NCBI RefSeq assembly: GCF_052324685.1
Contig: NC_135228.1
Location: 13,030,420-13,094,419, forward strand
Reading direction: 5' to 3'
Length of the DNA stretch: 64,000 nt
DNA from: Brachyhypopomus gauderio
Lineage: Eukaryota; Chordata; Actinopteri; Gymnotiformes; Hypopomidae
Shown: piece by piece, positions 33,047 to 45,728 of the stretch
Numbering within the stretch: the first letter of the stretch is position 1
Layout: every line of letters begins with the position of its first letter
Program-made: the position numbers and the translations under genes
The notes under the pieces: model-generated
The model's database searches: none
Told to the model about the DNA's origin: nothing
Seen by the model: only the letters and a program-made list of their open reading frames with translations

Positions 33047-35096
33047 TCACTCATAGTCCTGTTTAAAACTTCCCCAGTCCTCCTGTGCTGGCTCCTCTTG
33101 GCTAGAGCCATACTGGTACTCTGGCTGGTGATTTTCCGAGGGGCTGACAAGCGAGTTGCCGCCTCTCTTGAGTCTAACACTGTCAAAGGGATAAAAATCA
33201 CATCAGAGAGCAGCTCCCTTTGACAAACAGCACAATTCTGAGGCAGTATGCATCATCAGGATTGTCTGTGTGCGTGAGGACTGATGCGTTACTTACTGGT
33301 TCTTGTGTTTAGAGCCGCTGATGTGAGCTTGGTATTGTTCCACTGAATTGAGCTCAAGATTGCACACAGTGCATGGATAGCCCTTTACGGTAGAGGCTGA
33401 TAGGGAGGTGCGGGTGCGGGGGGAGGGGCATTAATGAACAATTTCTGTTGCATCTCAGCAATATCACTCGTACTAATGAATACCACAAAAAATCTATTGC
33501 GCACCAACACGCATGCAGCACTGAAAGGAAAAAAACCCTAAATTTAACAAACTGGAAACACTGAGGCAATGGCAGTCGTGCTACGTTCTCACCTGGGGCA
33601 GGAGAAGGCCCGTAGGTCTCCATCAGTTTCTGTTTAGTCAACTGTTTTCTGTGCTTCTTGCCAACATAGTGCTGCTGAGCCATCAAAGGGTTGTTGAAAG
33701 ACGCCTGACAGATGGAGCAGAAGCGGTTGGGGTCTCGGGCTGCAGGGCCCTGTCCTGCTGCTGCAGTCTGCGCATCCTCCCTCTTTATCTGAACCTTGGG
33801 CTGAGGTAGGGCTGTCACTAAGGCCAAAAAGAATAATAAAACCCAAAGAAACCAGGGTTGACTGGTTTTGCTTGCAGGTTTATAGCACATGAAGCAAGTT
33901 GACACACAATGAAACATAAAAATAGGAGTCAAATTAAGGGACTTAGAATGACATACCTTGTGTGTGTGGACCAAAGTTTTTTAACCTAAGATTCTTAGCA
34001 TGAACTTTGCCTTGGTAGTGGGACTCTGCCACTACTGCTGAGGAAAAAGTCATGTTGCAGACATGGCAAGCTTTGTATTTGTCCCCTTGACTGACTTCAC
34101 TAGTCTGGAATAAATAAAACGCAGACTCGTTAATCAAACCATACAGGTGGCGTCTTGAACCTTGACGCACTGTTTAATTGCTTGCATCTCTGACTTACAG
34201 CATGATCTGTCGACGGTTTAAATCTCTTGGCAAAGGGCTCGTCGTTTCTGTGGACGGTCATATATCGTCGTACTTTGTTTGCATGCTTCTTGCTCTGTAA
34301 AAAGCGCAATTGCAACATCATTAGCTATATAATGTAACATTACCTACAATCTTAAATAAGATGGGCTATTCTGGTGCTTCGACGTTGAGTAGTTAGCTAG
34401 CTATCTAGCTAGTTAGTTTCTCTCAAATACACTAATGTAGGGTCAACTAACCTGGTAATGAGCTAGTTTTTGAGATTCTGAAATTAGGACAGCACTGCAC
34501 ACTTTACACTGCGAGTCTGAAAACAAGTCGCCATGTTCCTGGATCATCCGGTTAACTGTAAAGAGAAAATAACGTTGGAAAAAATACACGTTTAGCCAAG
34601 CAACTCACTACTTGTGAAGCTACACAAACACCTGAACGTGAGGTACATTTCGTGTTCTTGACATTTAGGAGAAACAAAACCACGTTTCCCTCCTCTAAGT
34701 CTATTTTGCCTTATAGTATACAGAGATCGAGGCGAATAATTTCAGCAATACATTAGTGAGACTTAAAATATATAGTGCCCTAGGACATCTAGCTAGCTTG
34801 ATCATTTTAGATGCCCTCTTCGCAACCACAAAGCGACCTTGGGATAGACACTCTGGGAAGACCCAGCTAGCGGGTTAGCGTCCAGCTACACGAGCACCGC
34901 TGCTAATGTTAACCTAGCCAGCCGGGGTTCGCTGCGACCGACGGTCGACCGGCTTATTTCATTTACATTTTATGGTCATATATGTAACGCAGTGACCTCT
35001 GCGTGTTTTCTTGCGGACGGCCGGTCGTGTGCGCTTACCCTCCGCCGCTCCCGAAGGTAAATATGGGAAATCTCCATTCGGTCCCTCGTACGCCAT
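33047..35096 (-). CDS. znf346: Zinc finger protein 346 (JAZ), complete (287 aa)
   Basis: Nuclear/nucleolar protein whose U1-type C2H2 fingers bind double-stranded RNA and RNA-DNA hybrids. Coding exons on - in order: 35096-35039, 34555-34452, 34294-34199, 34104-33957, 33817-33593, 33396-33297, 33179-33047; junctions are GT-AG and all phases close. Four fingers with the long CxxC-x12-H-x5-H spacing typical of this family are visible: C36/C39/H52/H58 (split across exons 2 and 3), C99/C102/H115/H121 ([19 protein letters not shown]), C169/C172/H185/H191 ([20 protein letters not shown]) and C219/C222/H235/H241. [11 protein letters not shown] after finger 1 and the finger-3 core match mammalian ZNF346 closely. 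Length is close to human (about 294). The start [10 protein letters not shown] is the first in-frame ATG of the first exon. The tail ([11 protein letters not shown]) is acidic and fish-specific as far as I can tell. Confidence 0.93.
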
Positions 35097-36064
35097 GTTT
35101 GCAGGAGGCGGTGCGCTCAGGCGCAGACACGAGTGTCGTTTCAGCCGGCGGGCTGTACGAGCCGAGGGGTGAAGGTTGTCTTCACGAAAAGTGAACACGT
35201 TTTATTGAAAAAAAAAATCGAAATTTACTTATTCTGTTCGCCCAAACGTTGACTTTCTGTATAGTTCTGCAGTGAAACCTAGTGCACAAAATGTAACCTA
35301 GATAGCTACTGGTTTAAAACACAAGACACAGCAGCTAGTAAATACCTGTCACACTAGCTTGGCAAGCTAAGTAGCTGTGACTAGCTAGCTGGGTTGTTCA
35401 GGCAGCTCGCTAGTCAATATTACAAACATATATTGATTAAATGTGATATTTTCGCTAGCTGTCTAACATGTTCTCCTCAGGAAAATGTGATTTTGTCAGG
35501 AAGAAGGCTGGATATTTCAATGTAATCAATATTTCCATTTGCATGTGCTTTTTACACATTTGATGTAGAGTAAAAAAACAAAACAAAAAAGGTGTCTATA
35601 GTAAAACAACACGTTATTTTACAGCCATATCGGACGGCGTCAATAGCTAACTAGCTAGTTAGCACAATGTAAACGGAAACATTTTACGCGCCTCTATTGT
35701 CAAACGGCTTCCCAGCGGTCGCGCGCGCCTCTCGCGCGACTTCGTCTCGAGCTATAATACTCGCGCGCTCCCCGATGGCCGCCAGCGCTGTTCCCGAAGT
35801 ACAACATCTGTGTACGTTGAGCTCACAGCAGCTGGCTAGCTAGACAACAACTAGCTAGATAACCGACAGTTAGGTGAGGCGCGTATGAAAATAATTTAGC
35901 TAGCCACTTAGCTAATGTATTTAAGCTAAGAAAAATGTCCGAGTAGATTTTACGGTGTCTTAACAAGCACCGTTCTTGCCAACTAGCTAGCTAGCTGGAT
36001 AAGTTAGTGAATGTGAACTAGCGAGCTAGCTAGCCAGTAGCTAGTTGGCTAGCTGTCCCCACAG
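35097..36064. promoter_or_regulatory. Divergent promoter interval between znf346 and uimc1
   Basis: The start codons of znf346 (-, 35096) and uimc1 (+, 36066) are 969 bp apart and point away from each other. The block at 35695-35800 is G+C- and CpG-rich (GCGCGCGCC, CTCGCGCGAC, ACTCGCGCGCTCCCCG) inside AT-richer DNA, which is the best core-promoter candidate. A donor TTAG/GTGAGG at 35873 and an acceptor CCCCACAG ending at 36064 suggest a non-coding uimc1 first exon ending at 35873. CTAG/GCTAGC motifs are very dense here and on into znf346 intron 1. Both transcription start sites are inferred. Confidence 0.65.
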
Positions 36065-36065
36065 A

Positions 36066-39000
36066 ATGCCTCGGAGGAAACGACCCGCGGCCCAGAGTGA
36101 AAAACAGAGGAAAGTTCGTCGCACAGATGATGAGGATACGCTGGTCATCTCTGACTCTGAAAACGAGGAGGTACGTGGTTGATGACTAGCTAACTGGCTG
36201 GCTGGTTAACTTCTCTGAACTAAATTCACACACCCGATCTAACGTTATATTGATTTAAAACTCAAACGATCTCTTAACGTTTGAGTTTTCTTGTTATTAT
36301 AGTTATTTTAATAAGCTGAACTTCATCAGGAAGAAGATTGTGCCATCAATATGTCAAGGGCCGCTCGTTATCGAGAGAGGGGAAATAAGGTTCAGATACA
36401 AGGTAATTGATACGGCCACTTCTGGTAAAGGACAATGCCTAAATATCTGTTACAAGGACTGATCATAACAGAAGACATCGGTCGCATAAGCATTCAAATA
36501 AACGGGCGTTGGAGATGTTTTGATTAACATTGAAGGCAATAAACAGTGAAGTTGTATGAAATGACGTTTTGTGTACAATCAGACATGACGGAGGATGAAA
36601 TGCTGGACCTGGCTATGAGGCTTAGTAAACAAGAGGCAAACACTGCTGCTCAAAGACAACAGCTGGAGGACGACGACATGAGAAAGGCCATTGCAGAAAG
36701 TCTTCATGTAAGATTAAACGTCTGCGTAAGGCTGTGTTTAGACAGTTGGAAGTGTTCAACTCACTAAATGTTTCTGTCTTTAATAGTGTGGATTATTGTG
36801 TGCATCTTAAATCTCAAAGAGTTTCAGAACACTAGTCCCCCATGGTGTCAGGCACTATGTCCACCAATAAGCTATTACAAGCTGCTGCATTTTCTGTAAA
36901 CAGACGCACATGTTGTCAGTGTAAATATGTTCCTTCTGCAGCAGTTCAGCATTAGTGAGAAGGCACTTTGCTACAGAGTTTTCAGTCACTACACCCCTAT
37001 GAAATAGGATCCACCAGTGTAAACATCCTACATAGGTATAGACTGTTTTGGGACTGGTGAGAACAAAGTTCTTCGTACCAAACCAGTGGTTGGAATGCAC
37101 CTTATTGAAATGAATAAATTAAAGTAACCTTTCCTCCAAAGGAGATCATGCACTCATTTTAAAGTTTTGCAGAAGTATTCTTTTGCGTAGCGCAGTCTAG
37201 AAAGTGACATTTTAACTAGAGCTTCAGCAGGAGTTTATCCTCTGGTTACAATTTCAGAGCAACTCCTCTTAATGCAGAAAAAATGCATTAATACATAATT
37301 GTGCATCATTAAAAATAAAGATGAGAAAAGAAGGAAACTTAGTTGACCCTTGTTAAACTAATGTAATCCTTTTAGTAATCACAATTTCTTAAAATATACA
37401 AGTGATCACTGCCTTTGTTTCTGTAACTGTAACTGCTGATTATGTAATGCAGTGACGTGTACTCCTTATTACCCAACCCTGGGTACAGGACAGCCAAGAT
37501 CAAGATGGAGACTCCCAGCCAATAAGCCCAACGCCAAATCCTCGTCGAGACCCGCACACTGTAACTTGTCCTTTGAGACGCAAGCTCTCTTTCCCCAACA
37601 AGAATGAAACACACAGTGCAGGCAGTGCAGACACCGCTGATGGAACAGGGAGTGGTGTGGACAGCACACAAGAGGACAGCCCACTTCCGCTCATGTCTGA
37701 CCTGTCCCAGAGGACCACGTCACAGCCCCCATCTCTGTGCCCCGCTCTGCCCTCTGTGCCTTCTACATCATCTCAAGTACGTCGCTCTGCACGAACCTAA
37801 TTTTTCCTTCGGTCATTTATAAGTTCCCCGTGCTTTATTTCACATTTGTTGACCCAAACCCTGGCATCAGACTGAAAAGGAGTTTCAGTTGTGCTTTAAA
37901 TGTGTTTCTGCTTTCTTGAGAAGTGTTTGTTGTAGCTTTGTACTTGATGATCGTAGCAAGAGTGATGCTTTTCGTTGGTAGCATTATTTTATGTTGTGGC
38001 AGGAACGTCCCTCCTCACAGTGGAAGGATGAACTTCTTGATGCAGACTCTCCAGAACGTGAGCCTTCACAGAGAGACTCTCCACTCCAGGGTTCGTCCGC
38101 CTTCCTTCGGCGAAGCAGTGCACACCTGGGTCAGGGCATGACAAGAGCCTCAGGGAAACCCCCGAGAACACGCCACCGTTCTCCTGACCTAAGCCAGCTC
38201 GACAGCCTCCCGCTCGGAAGCCCCATCTTTTCAAAGGCTGATCCTAAAAGAGGCGCTGGATTGTCTAGCGACAATGATGATGACAATTTTACAGATAATG
38301 TATGTTCACCAAATAAAGAAGAAAACTTTCAGAAAATCTCAAGCCATAAAAATCTACTCCATGAGAGCAGGGATTGCCAAAAACGCCTTTCGCTCTGCAG
38401 TACAGCTCAGCCGTTAAATCGCTTTACAGTGCCTGATGGGAAGGATGATGATGGGGACGTCGACATCAAACAGGTCTCTGCAGCTATCATGCGTGTAACC
38501 TTGCCCATTAGAACTAGATGACCCCTGCCTGGTCATGTGTTGTTTACAGTAGCCTCATTAGCAGTCACACCTGTGTATGTACATAAGGCAATGTTTAAAC
38601 TGTAATTTGATAACTTGTCTCTTAAGTATTTGGAGAAATGTTACGTTTTGAGTACTCTAATACTGTCATCAGCTTATTGAAGTTCTCTGTAGGCCAGCAA
38701 AATTATTGTGAAGATGATCACGATGCCTTTGCCAGACTGAAACTGTACACACCTTACATATGCAAATAATCCAGCAAACTGGTTTTTTTTTTTTTGGCTC
38801 CAGTCTAATTTGTCATTCGTACTCTGACAGACAGCTCTCAAGCCAGATCGGACGAAGCATGAATCCACTCGTGGCCGTGGCTTCACCTCTGTACCTGGTA
38901 GGACACTCCCTGCTGTGGTGATACTTTAAACACACCATTCTATATATTTTCTGCTCGGCCGACGGGCGGAGTGTGCGCGCGTGGTGCTGTTACCAAGGCT

Positions 39001-42000
39001 GCAGAACCGAGCAGTGTGTTGCAGTCCACGGCACCACGCAGAGTGATGCTGGTTCCTGCCGACAGGGCCTGCCAAGTTATTAGGCTCCCTGTGCGATGGT
39101 TCCATACAAACAACAGCTGCTCTTTTCGGTCGTCAAAAGCTCGATATGCCACACAGCGTGTGATATTTTATTAACATCAAACCTCAGCAATGTATTTGCT
39201 TTTACTTCATGTAAAATTTTTAAATTTTAAATTTTGTAAAATTTACATATTGTTTAAACCCGGGAATCACGTGACGTGAGAATTGTTGTGTTTGGCCGTC
39301 GTAGAGAGAACAACAAACTCCGAGGAGACGCTGCTGCCTGTACAGACCAAGTCTTTTCAGGAGTTCACCAGTCACATGGTTCTGCACTTGTCTGATGATG
39401 ATGATGAAGTTGATGAAGAGGAAGAGAGGGTATGTGTGGATAGCTGGATATATAGATAGACAAGGATATTAAAATTGTACTGAAGTAAGCAACTACAGAA
39501 AAACGGGGTGTGTCTGTGTATGTATGTATATATGAGCGTGCATGTGATATAGTTTTGTTCATGTGTTTTAGTGCACTTTTAAAAGGACTTTTATTAACGT
39601 TCCACAGGGGCATAAATATTTAACATGGTGTGTGTGGTTCAGCTTGTCTCAGAGTCTTGAGTCATTTTACTGCATTTTCCAGGTGGTTGTTCCAAGCCCC
39701 GTTTTCCACCAGGAGTCTGTTTTGCATGCGCGCCCCCCGAGACTGTCCCCTACACAGCCCTGCTGCTCCCTGCTCGCCACCGCCACCAGCACGCACACAC
39801 GGGGACACTCCAGTCACCAGTCCAACTCTCAGGATGTACTTCAACAAAACATCCCCAAGACCACCGACCCATCTGACTTGGACCATCCAGAAGCTTCTAG
39901 AGCTCGGGGCGTCCGAGACACGCCTGCCCTCGACTCTCGATTCACAGAGGGGAAAGGGGAAGGCCTCGTGTCGTATTACTGGGGTGTTCCTTTCTGCCCC
40001 AGGGGCCAAAACCCAGACGATTACACCCGAGTCATTCAGAGCCAGCTGGAGGTGTATGAGAAGAGCCTGAAGGCGGCCCAGCGAGGCCTCCTCCGCAAGA
40101 TGGACTGGGGTCAGCCGGTGAGACCCGCTTGGAGAACACACTGCTGGTCTGAAGGCAGGATTCCTTCTGGAATGTGTTGCCTGTTGCTTAGTCTCTTGTA
40201 TGGAATTAGCAAGTGTCTTAGTAGTGGCCTTAGAAGGCCTTGATGTAGCGCTCAAACTAAACCCTTGTACCATATTGCATGTAGCTTTTGTGATAATCCC
40301 AAATGCAAGCAGCTTTTGTTGTTTACACATTTAACGCTTGAATTCCAAAAAAAAAAAAGTAGTCCAAGACATGGTGCTGGTGTTCTGGGCGCAGGTTTTC
40401 CCTTGCTCGGCGGAGAGGTCGTTCGGCCGAAGACTTAAGCGTCACCGAGCCCCTCGGCTTCTGGACGAGGAGGACGATGACGAGGAACATGAGAAGCAGC
40501 AGCAGCAGCGACAGGAAGAGCAAAAGGCGGAGAGGGCAGGAGAAGAAAGGGCGGGGTCGCGGGCAGGTTCGGATGGAGGAGAGGGGGATGGACAGAGCGA
40601 GCCGTACGTGGTGGTGTCGTCTCCAGAGGCACAGGAGGAGCTAACGGTGCGTGCCGTCGACTGCAAAGGAACCCCACAGTTTAATTTAGCATGTGCTGTG
40701 TTAATACACAGTGTGGTGTCTTCTTGTGACGTCATGTGAAGGGGATTTCCATTTGAGTTACTTCTATTCAGATCTAATGAGCAGTAGTGGTAGTTATAAT
40801 GTTTGCCACAAGGAGGCACTCTAAAATCTATTCCCCAGAAGAGAAGAATATTACCTTTACACACACATACACACACACCCTTTTTTGCATCCCTCACACA
40901 TTATTGACATAATCACTATTGTTGAGTGAGAAGTCATGTAAAAATGTTTCCATTCCACAGCATAAATCTTTGCTGTTTGGGCAAAAGGAGGCAATGGATA
41001 CATTCAAACCATCCAGGTAAACCAGTGCACAACATATGAAACCTTTATGGAAATACTGTTTTATTGGTGAAATTCTTAATCGCTGACATGAAGACTCCTT
41101 GACTTCACACGCTATTGGACTGAACTAAAAATAAAAAACCACAATGTTCTTAAAGCTGTTTTTTTTGGAAACCCAGTCCACAGGACGGTTCTCCAGTACG
41201 GTGTCCTGATGAGTGTGAAGGTCAATACAAACAGTGTGATCTGGAGAGTTCTGTGTGTCCAGGTATGAACACGGCCATGCAGTTGCTGTAGTGGGTCGTG
41301 GTTAATGGAGCACTTTAGTGTTTACGGGATTCCTGTTGCACTTTCAGAGCTATAATAATCCTTTGGTGCTCCCTCATGACCTTAAGGCTAAAGGTTGGTG
41401 CTTCTCTGCCTTCACCCATGTCTCCGAACACAGAAACTCAGATGACTGAAGACAGTACACCAGAGCTGATGATGACCAGTCCTGTGCAGGTACCCGGTCT
41501 TGTGTCTGCACACAGTAGCCTTCATATTAATCAAATGCAGCATTCTCCATTATCCTGCAGACTGGGGGCGGATTTTAAAACTTTTCTGTCCTCCTTTTTC
41601 CCCGCCTTGTAACCCTTCGTAATCCCTCACTGTTCTCTCTTAGCCACAGTCGCACGCAGACAACGAGGTCATGGAGGTGGACGAAGAAGGGAACCCCCCT
41701 GCCCCGGACGAGGAGCGGATGGAGCAGGAGCAGAGTGAGGAGGACCAGCAGGGGGATCCTCCTCCGGACCCGACGGTGGCTTGTCCCATGTGCTGTCGAC
41801 TCTTTGCCCGCGAGAAGATCGAGATGCACGCAGCCTACTGCGACGGCACCCCGGAGCAGCACGAGCCGCGAGGTTAGCGGCCCGGCGCGCCAAACGTTTG
41901 ATTCGTCACAGCTGCTCCGCGTGTTTTTAACCGCGCGATTTCTGCATGGACGTTATTTGTGCGGTGTGTGCTGTGTACGTATGTAGTGCAAGCGCGACTG

Positions 42001-43012
42001 AAGAGGACGGGGAGGATGGTGACCGGCAAGGCCTCACCACGACCTGAGAGGTAAGCAGGTGTTCTCACTCCGCTCTCAGGAACTCTGGATTAGGACCAGG
42101 CCCTAACAAATACTGAGTTGTGCTCTGATGGTTCTTCTGCAGATCAGAGGAGCTGGAGAAATGCTACTTGTGTCTTAAGTTTTTCTCTCGTGAAGAGTAC
42201 ACCCAACATGTTCCCCAGTGCATTCAGCAGAAAACAACCACACCCAATCAGGTAAACCCAGAACGGGATATCATCACTAGCCTTCTGTATTATTATAAGA
42301 CCAATGTTGTTAAGAAGGTCATCTTCCCTGTTAACTGGGAATACTGCCAGATGTTCTTGGACAACACACGCCACTGTGAATATCACCTGAATATTAGTTA
42401 TAGAGTACTAAGGCACACATAGTATTAGGTTTTGTATATTATTTCTTCTTAATTCTTCTTCTTAAAGGGAAACGGATTGCTGGCTGCACTGGACCAGACA
42501 GAAAAGAGGCATATAGGTATGTGCAATTCTCCTATTGTGTCTCTTGTTTACATAAAATTAGGGGGGGGAAAGATCATTGTTATGGAAGTGCAAATTACTT
42601 TGAGTTCATATAGTGACGGTGCAATACCTTTGTGAAACTGGACAAAAGTTCCTGCCACATCTAAAAAATTGCCTTTATTTTCTAGATAATGGAGCCGGGC
42701 CATCCGACATTAAGAGCCAAGATGACCGGTAGGTTTGGATCGGTTTAATGTCTGCGTTTAAAGAGCGTGTTCTGATTTTCAAAGCGATCCTCCTCCTGTT
42801 GATCTGTGGCTAGTGGCCTTGCAGACTCCTCAGTGGTGGCTGAAGCAGGTGGAGGCAGAAGCAGTTTGGCAGCCAACCTCCACATCAGCTCCTCACCCAT
42901 CAAGTCCTTCACACCCATATCTGAAGCTACAGACTGTCTCATAGACTTCAAACACCAGTACTCAGCCAGGCCCAGTCAGAGACTCGGGAGGAAGAGAAAA
43001 TTCAAGAGATAG
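36066..43012 (+). CDS. uimc1: BRCA1-A complex subunit RAP80 (ubiquitin interaction motif containing 1), complete (943 aa)
   Basis: Adaptor that reads Lys63-linked ubiquitin (and SUMO) at DNA breaks and brings the Abraxas-BRCA1 complex. Coding exons: 36066-36170, 36330-36402, 36583-36707, 37489-37776, 38003-38473, 38831-38897, 39305-39429, 39683-40117, 40395-40646, 40961-41016, 41177-41262, 41434-41489, 41644-41872, 41987-42050, 42143-42251, 42468-42516, 42686-42728, 42814-43012. Visible parts: N-terminal MPRRKR and SUMO-interacting [12 protein letters not shown] (about 24-35); UIM1 [17 protein letters not shown] and UIM2 [13 protein letters not shown] (residues about 62-101); the Abraxas-interacting AIR core [17 protein letters not shown] with [19 protein letters not shown] (about 517-563); two zinc fingers C760/C763/H775/C779 and C818/C821/H833/C837; and the conserved end [18 protein letters not shown] plus basic tail. 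Human RAP80 is 719 residues; the excess is in low-complexity Ser/Asp/Glu-rich linkers. The exon at 38003-38473 has a weak donor (GTCTCT), and the acceptor for the 41434 exon was chosen because the nearer alternatives hit stops. Confidence 0.93.
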
Positions 43013-43260
43013 CGTGAAGTGGTTAAAACACTGGGCTCTTTTTATCGTTTTGTATGTTTTGTTTTTTTGTTTGTCTTTTTTTTTTCTCATTTGTATGCCA
43101 TTTTGCAATGTTATGCCTTTTATAATTACTATGTACAAATGCTTCTAAATAATGATGTAACATTATTTAAAGTGCTTTGATATTTCATTTTTGTACATTA
43201 TGTCCTATGTTTAAAAAAATAATTCTTGCCAGAATTGACAATAAAATAATTGTAGTATTC
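43013..43260 (+). terminator. uimc1: uimc1 3' UTR with poly(A) signal
   Basis: The TAG ends at 43012. The AU-rich tail carries a canonical AATAAA at 43240-43245 in GACAATAAAATAATTG. The transcript probably ends within about 30 bases of it, giving a short 3' UTR of about 250 bases. Confidence 0.75.
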
Positions 43261-45570
43261 TTACGTTTCCTATACTTTGCAAATAAGTTTCATACAGTAT
43301 AGTGCTTTTTAGTTAAACACTCCAACAAATGATACATGAGGAAGTTGTGCTGGGGAGGGACAGACATTCTTTAGTGACTTGGAGGAAATACATAAATACC
43401 GTGTGTGTCATCCTGAAAGGGGACCAGCAGTGGGGCAGGGGAAGATGAACTGGGTGCAGGCAGAGGTGTCCAGAGGACTAACACTATGAACTCTGAGCTG
43501 TTATGATGGAATGATCACCCTTAAGAGGGTGGGGGCTCTAGCTGCTGCATGTGTATAGTTTAATGGGGGGGTTGCAGAACGGCAATAATGCAGGTGTGTG
43601 AAGTGAATGCATGAATTGAACATGCGTATGTGACACTGCAGAAGTGAGTAATGGATGCTTTCACTAGGAAACATGGTTCTCAAAACTGCGAATGCAACTA
43701 TAACGGAAATGATTTCTGCATTTTTTTGTTTACTTGAACTTATGCAATTTGGCACGTAAGTTGAAGTGCACAAAGTTAAAGTGACAGTTGATGCTGAGGT
43801 GGAATTTGAAGTGTTCATAAAGCAGATGTGAATTTAATCTCTCTCACCTGGACACCCAAATGAATATAAGCCTGGTACATTCTTCCATGCCCATAATATA
43901 TGAGATGGACAGATGAGAACGGATGACTGGACAGTGCTTTTATACATATATGCAGACTAAAACAGTTGTGTGTTTGACATTTAAATGGAGGTGGGTGTGT
44001 GTGGTGGTGGTGATGGGGGGGGGGGGAGGTGTGACAGAAACGGGCGTAGCAGGACTGCTACAGAAATAGAACATTACCTTTGGCATCCAGCAGGTCTGGT
44101 TCTCCAGCTTCTAGTTGAGGCTAGCTTATCCATATTTTACATCATCAAAGATTGACAAATTTTCAATAAAACCTTAGTATTTCAGATTATGTTTTCCTTT
44201 CTTTATAGTTGTTTTTTATTGCCTATTATATTGACTTAAAACTAATTAGATTAATACAAATGGGTGAAAATTTGTATTTATTTTTTATTAAAAGCTAAAG
44301 ACTCAGTTCCTCTAAAGATCAACTTCTGTATCTCTCTTGCACCCACAGCTACTGGTGTCAACACATGTTCCATTACTATATCCTGTTTTCAATGCATATT
44401 GCAATACATCACAATATATATTACTGCAAGTACCACAGATACACTCAATACATGATCAAAATATTCTAAAACCATGTGGAATTAATTATCTTCTGGCTGA
44501 CTTAAGGGATTGAAATATTTGATATGAATATTGACACCTCCATGTGGAATTTGAGGGTGATTTTTAAATCACCAAAACATCTTGGCAGTTGCCTGTCTGG
44601 TGGGACACGTTTATTCCCATTACAAACCAAAGAATTTGGTGGTGTGTATGAGTTTGGATGTGTTCTGAGATAAGCCACAGGCAAAGAACAAGCACATACA
44701 GAATTATTGCTCATGAGCACATTTCTAAATGTTCAGGAAGTGCTTGATACTTGCTGTAGAGGCATTAGCGACAAGTAGTAGGTGGTAATCTCTATGAAAT
44801 CATCCTGCTATCTTCTCCTTGTGTCTGACTGGATATGACTGAATTGAAGGTCTTCACTGAAAGTTTTTCTTTAAATTTGTTTGATATTGGCACTTTATTT
44901 TAAGAGACACTAAGTAAAGGGTTCATAATTACATAATGTTTTTCAACACAAGGCTGCATGCTACATCTGCAAATTTATTCTGAGTGATGGTACTTGTGCT
45001 GTCATATTAACATCATATTAACATTTTTGAACTGCCACCCATGGAGAGAAGTGATTCCCCAGCTGTGGGTCTGGCTCAAAAAAAGAGAAGAGAGAGAGAG
45101 AGAGAAGCATATATGCATACATTCATATGTGAAGGATTTTATGCATCTTTGATTTTTCTCTGTCACAGGATGAGGACATACGTTTTGGCTGCCATAGTGA
45201 ACAATAGGGTAGTTTCCATGATGATGCACTAACACACTCCTGTAGCACACAGGTCAGACTGGTGTCATTGTTGGTGAGAGCCACATAAGAGAATAAGGCG
45301 GCCATTCACACCATTTATGCAGTAGGAGAGGTATGACACAAGAAGCCTTTTGACCATGCTTTAAAAATCAGGACATTAGTATCAGTGACACATGTTTTGG
45401 ATTTTATTATATATTGGCATAATACACTTGTCATATTCATAATGAATGCTTTTATAAGCTGTATATTGTGTCAGCATTTTATGGCTCTTAATATATGTCC
45501 CTGTATTATGGCCAATCCATCCATGAAAAGGTCATAATGGTTTTGCACAACACACATCATTCCTAATATT
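43261..45570. other. Intergenic sequence after uimc1
   Basis: No gene is recognised. It has a G12 run at 44015-44026 and a purine-rich GA stretch near 45080-45105. A segment at about 45577-45700 (with CATCTGACCACAAAAT and AAACTTTGTGG) resembles a transposon relic seen in many fish genomes, from memory only. Confidence 0.5.
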
Positions 45571-45728
45571 CAATAGAAGACTCCGTTTATGTCTCATCTG
45601 ACCACAAAATCAAGTCTTGTATCACTGTGATGCTTTTAGGAAAACTCCAAACTTTGTGGTTTTTTTTCAGTAATGGCTTTTGCCTCCCATATAGGAAAAT
45701 CATAAACACCATAACACACACACACACA

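Noticed and set aside
41344-41489. Earlier acceptors for the uimc1 exon (after 41347 or 41395)
   Set aside because: With the incoming phase both give a stop within a few codons. The acceptor at 41433, after a pyrimidine-rich tract, keeps the frame.
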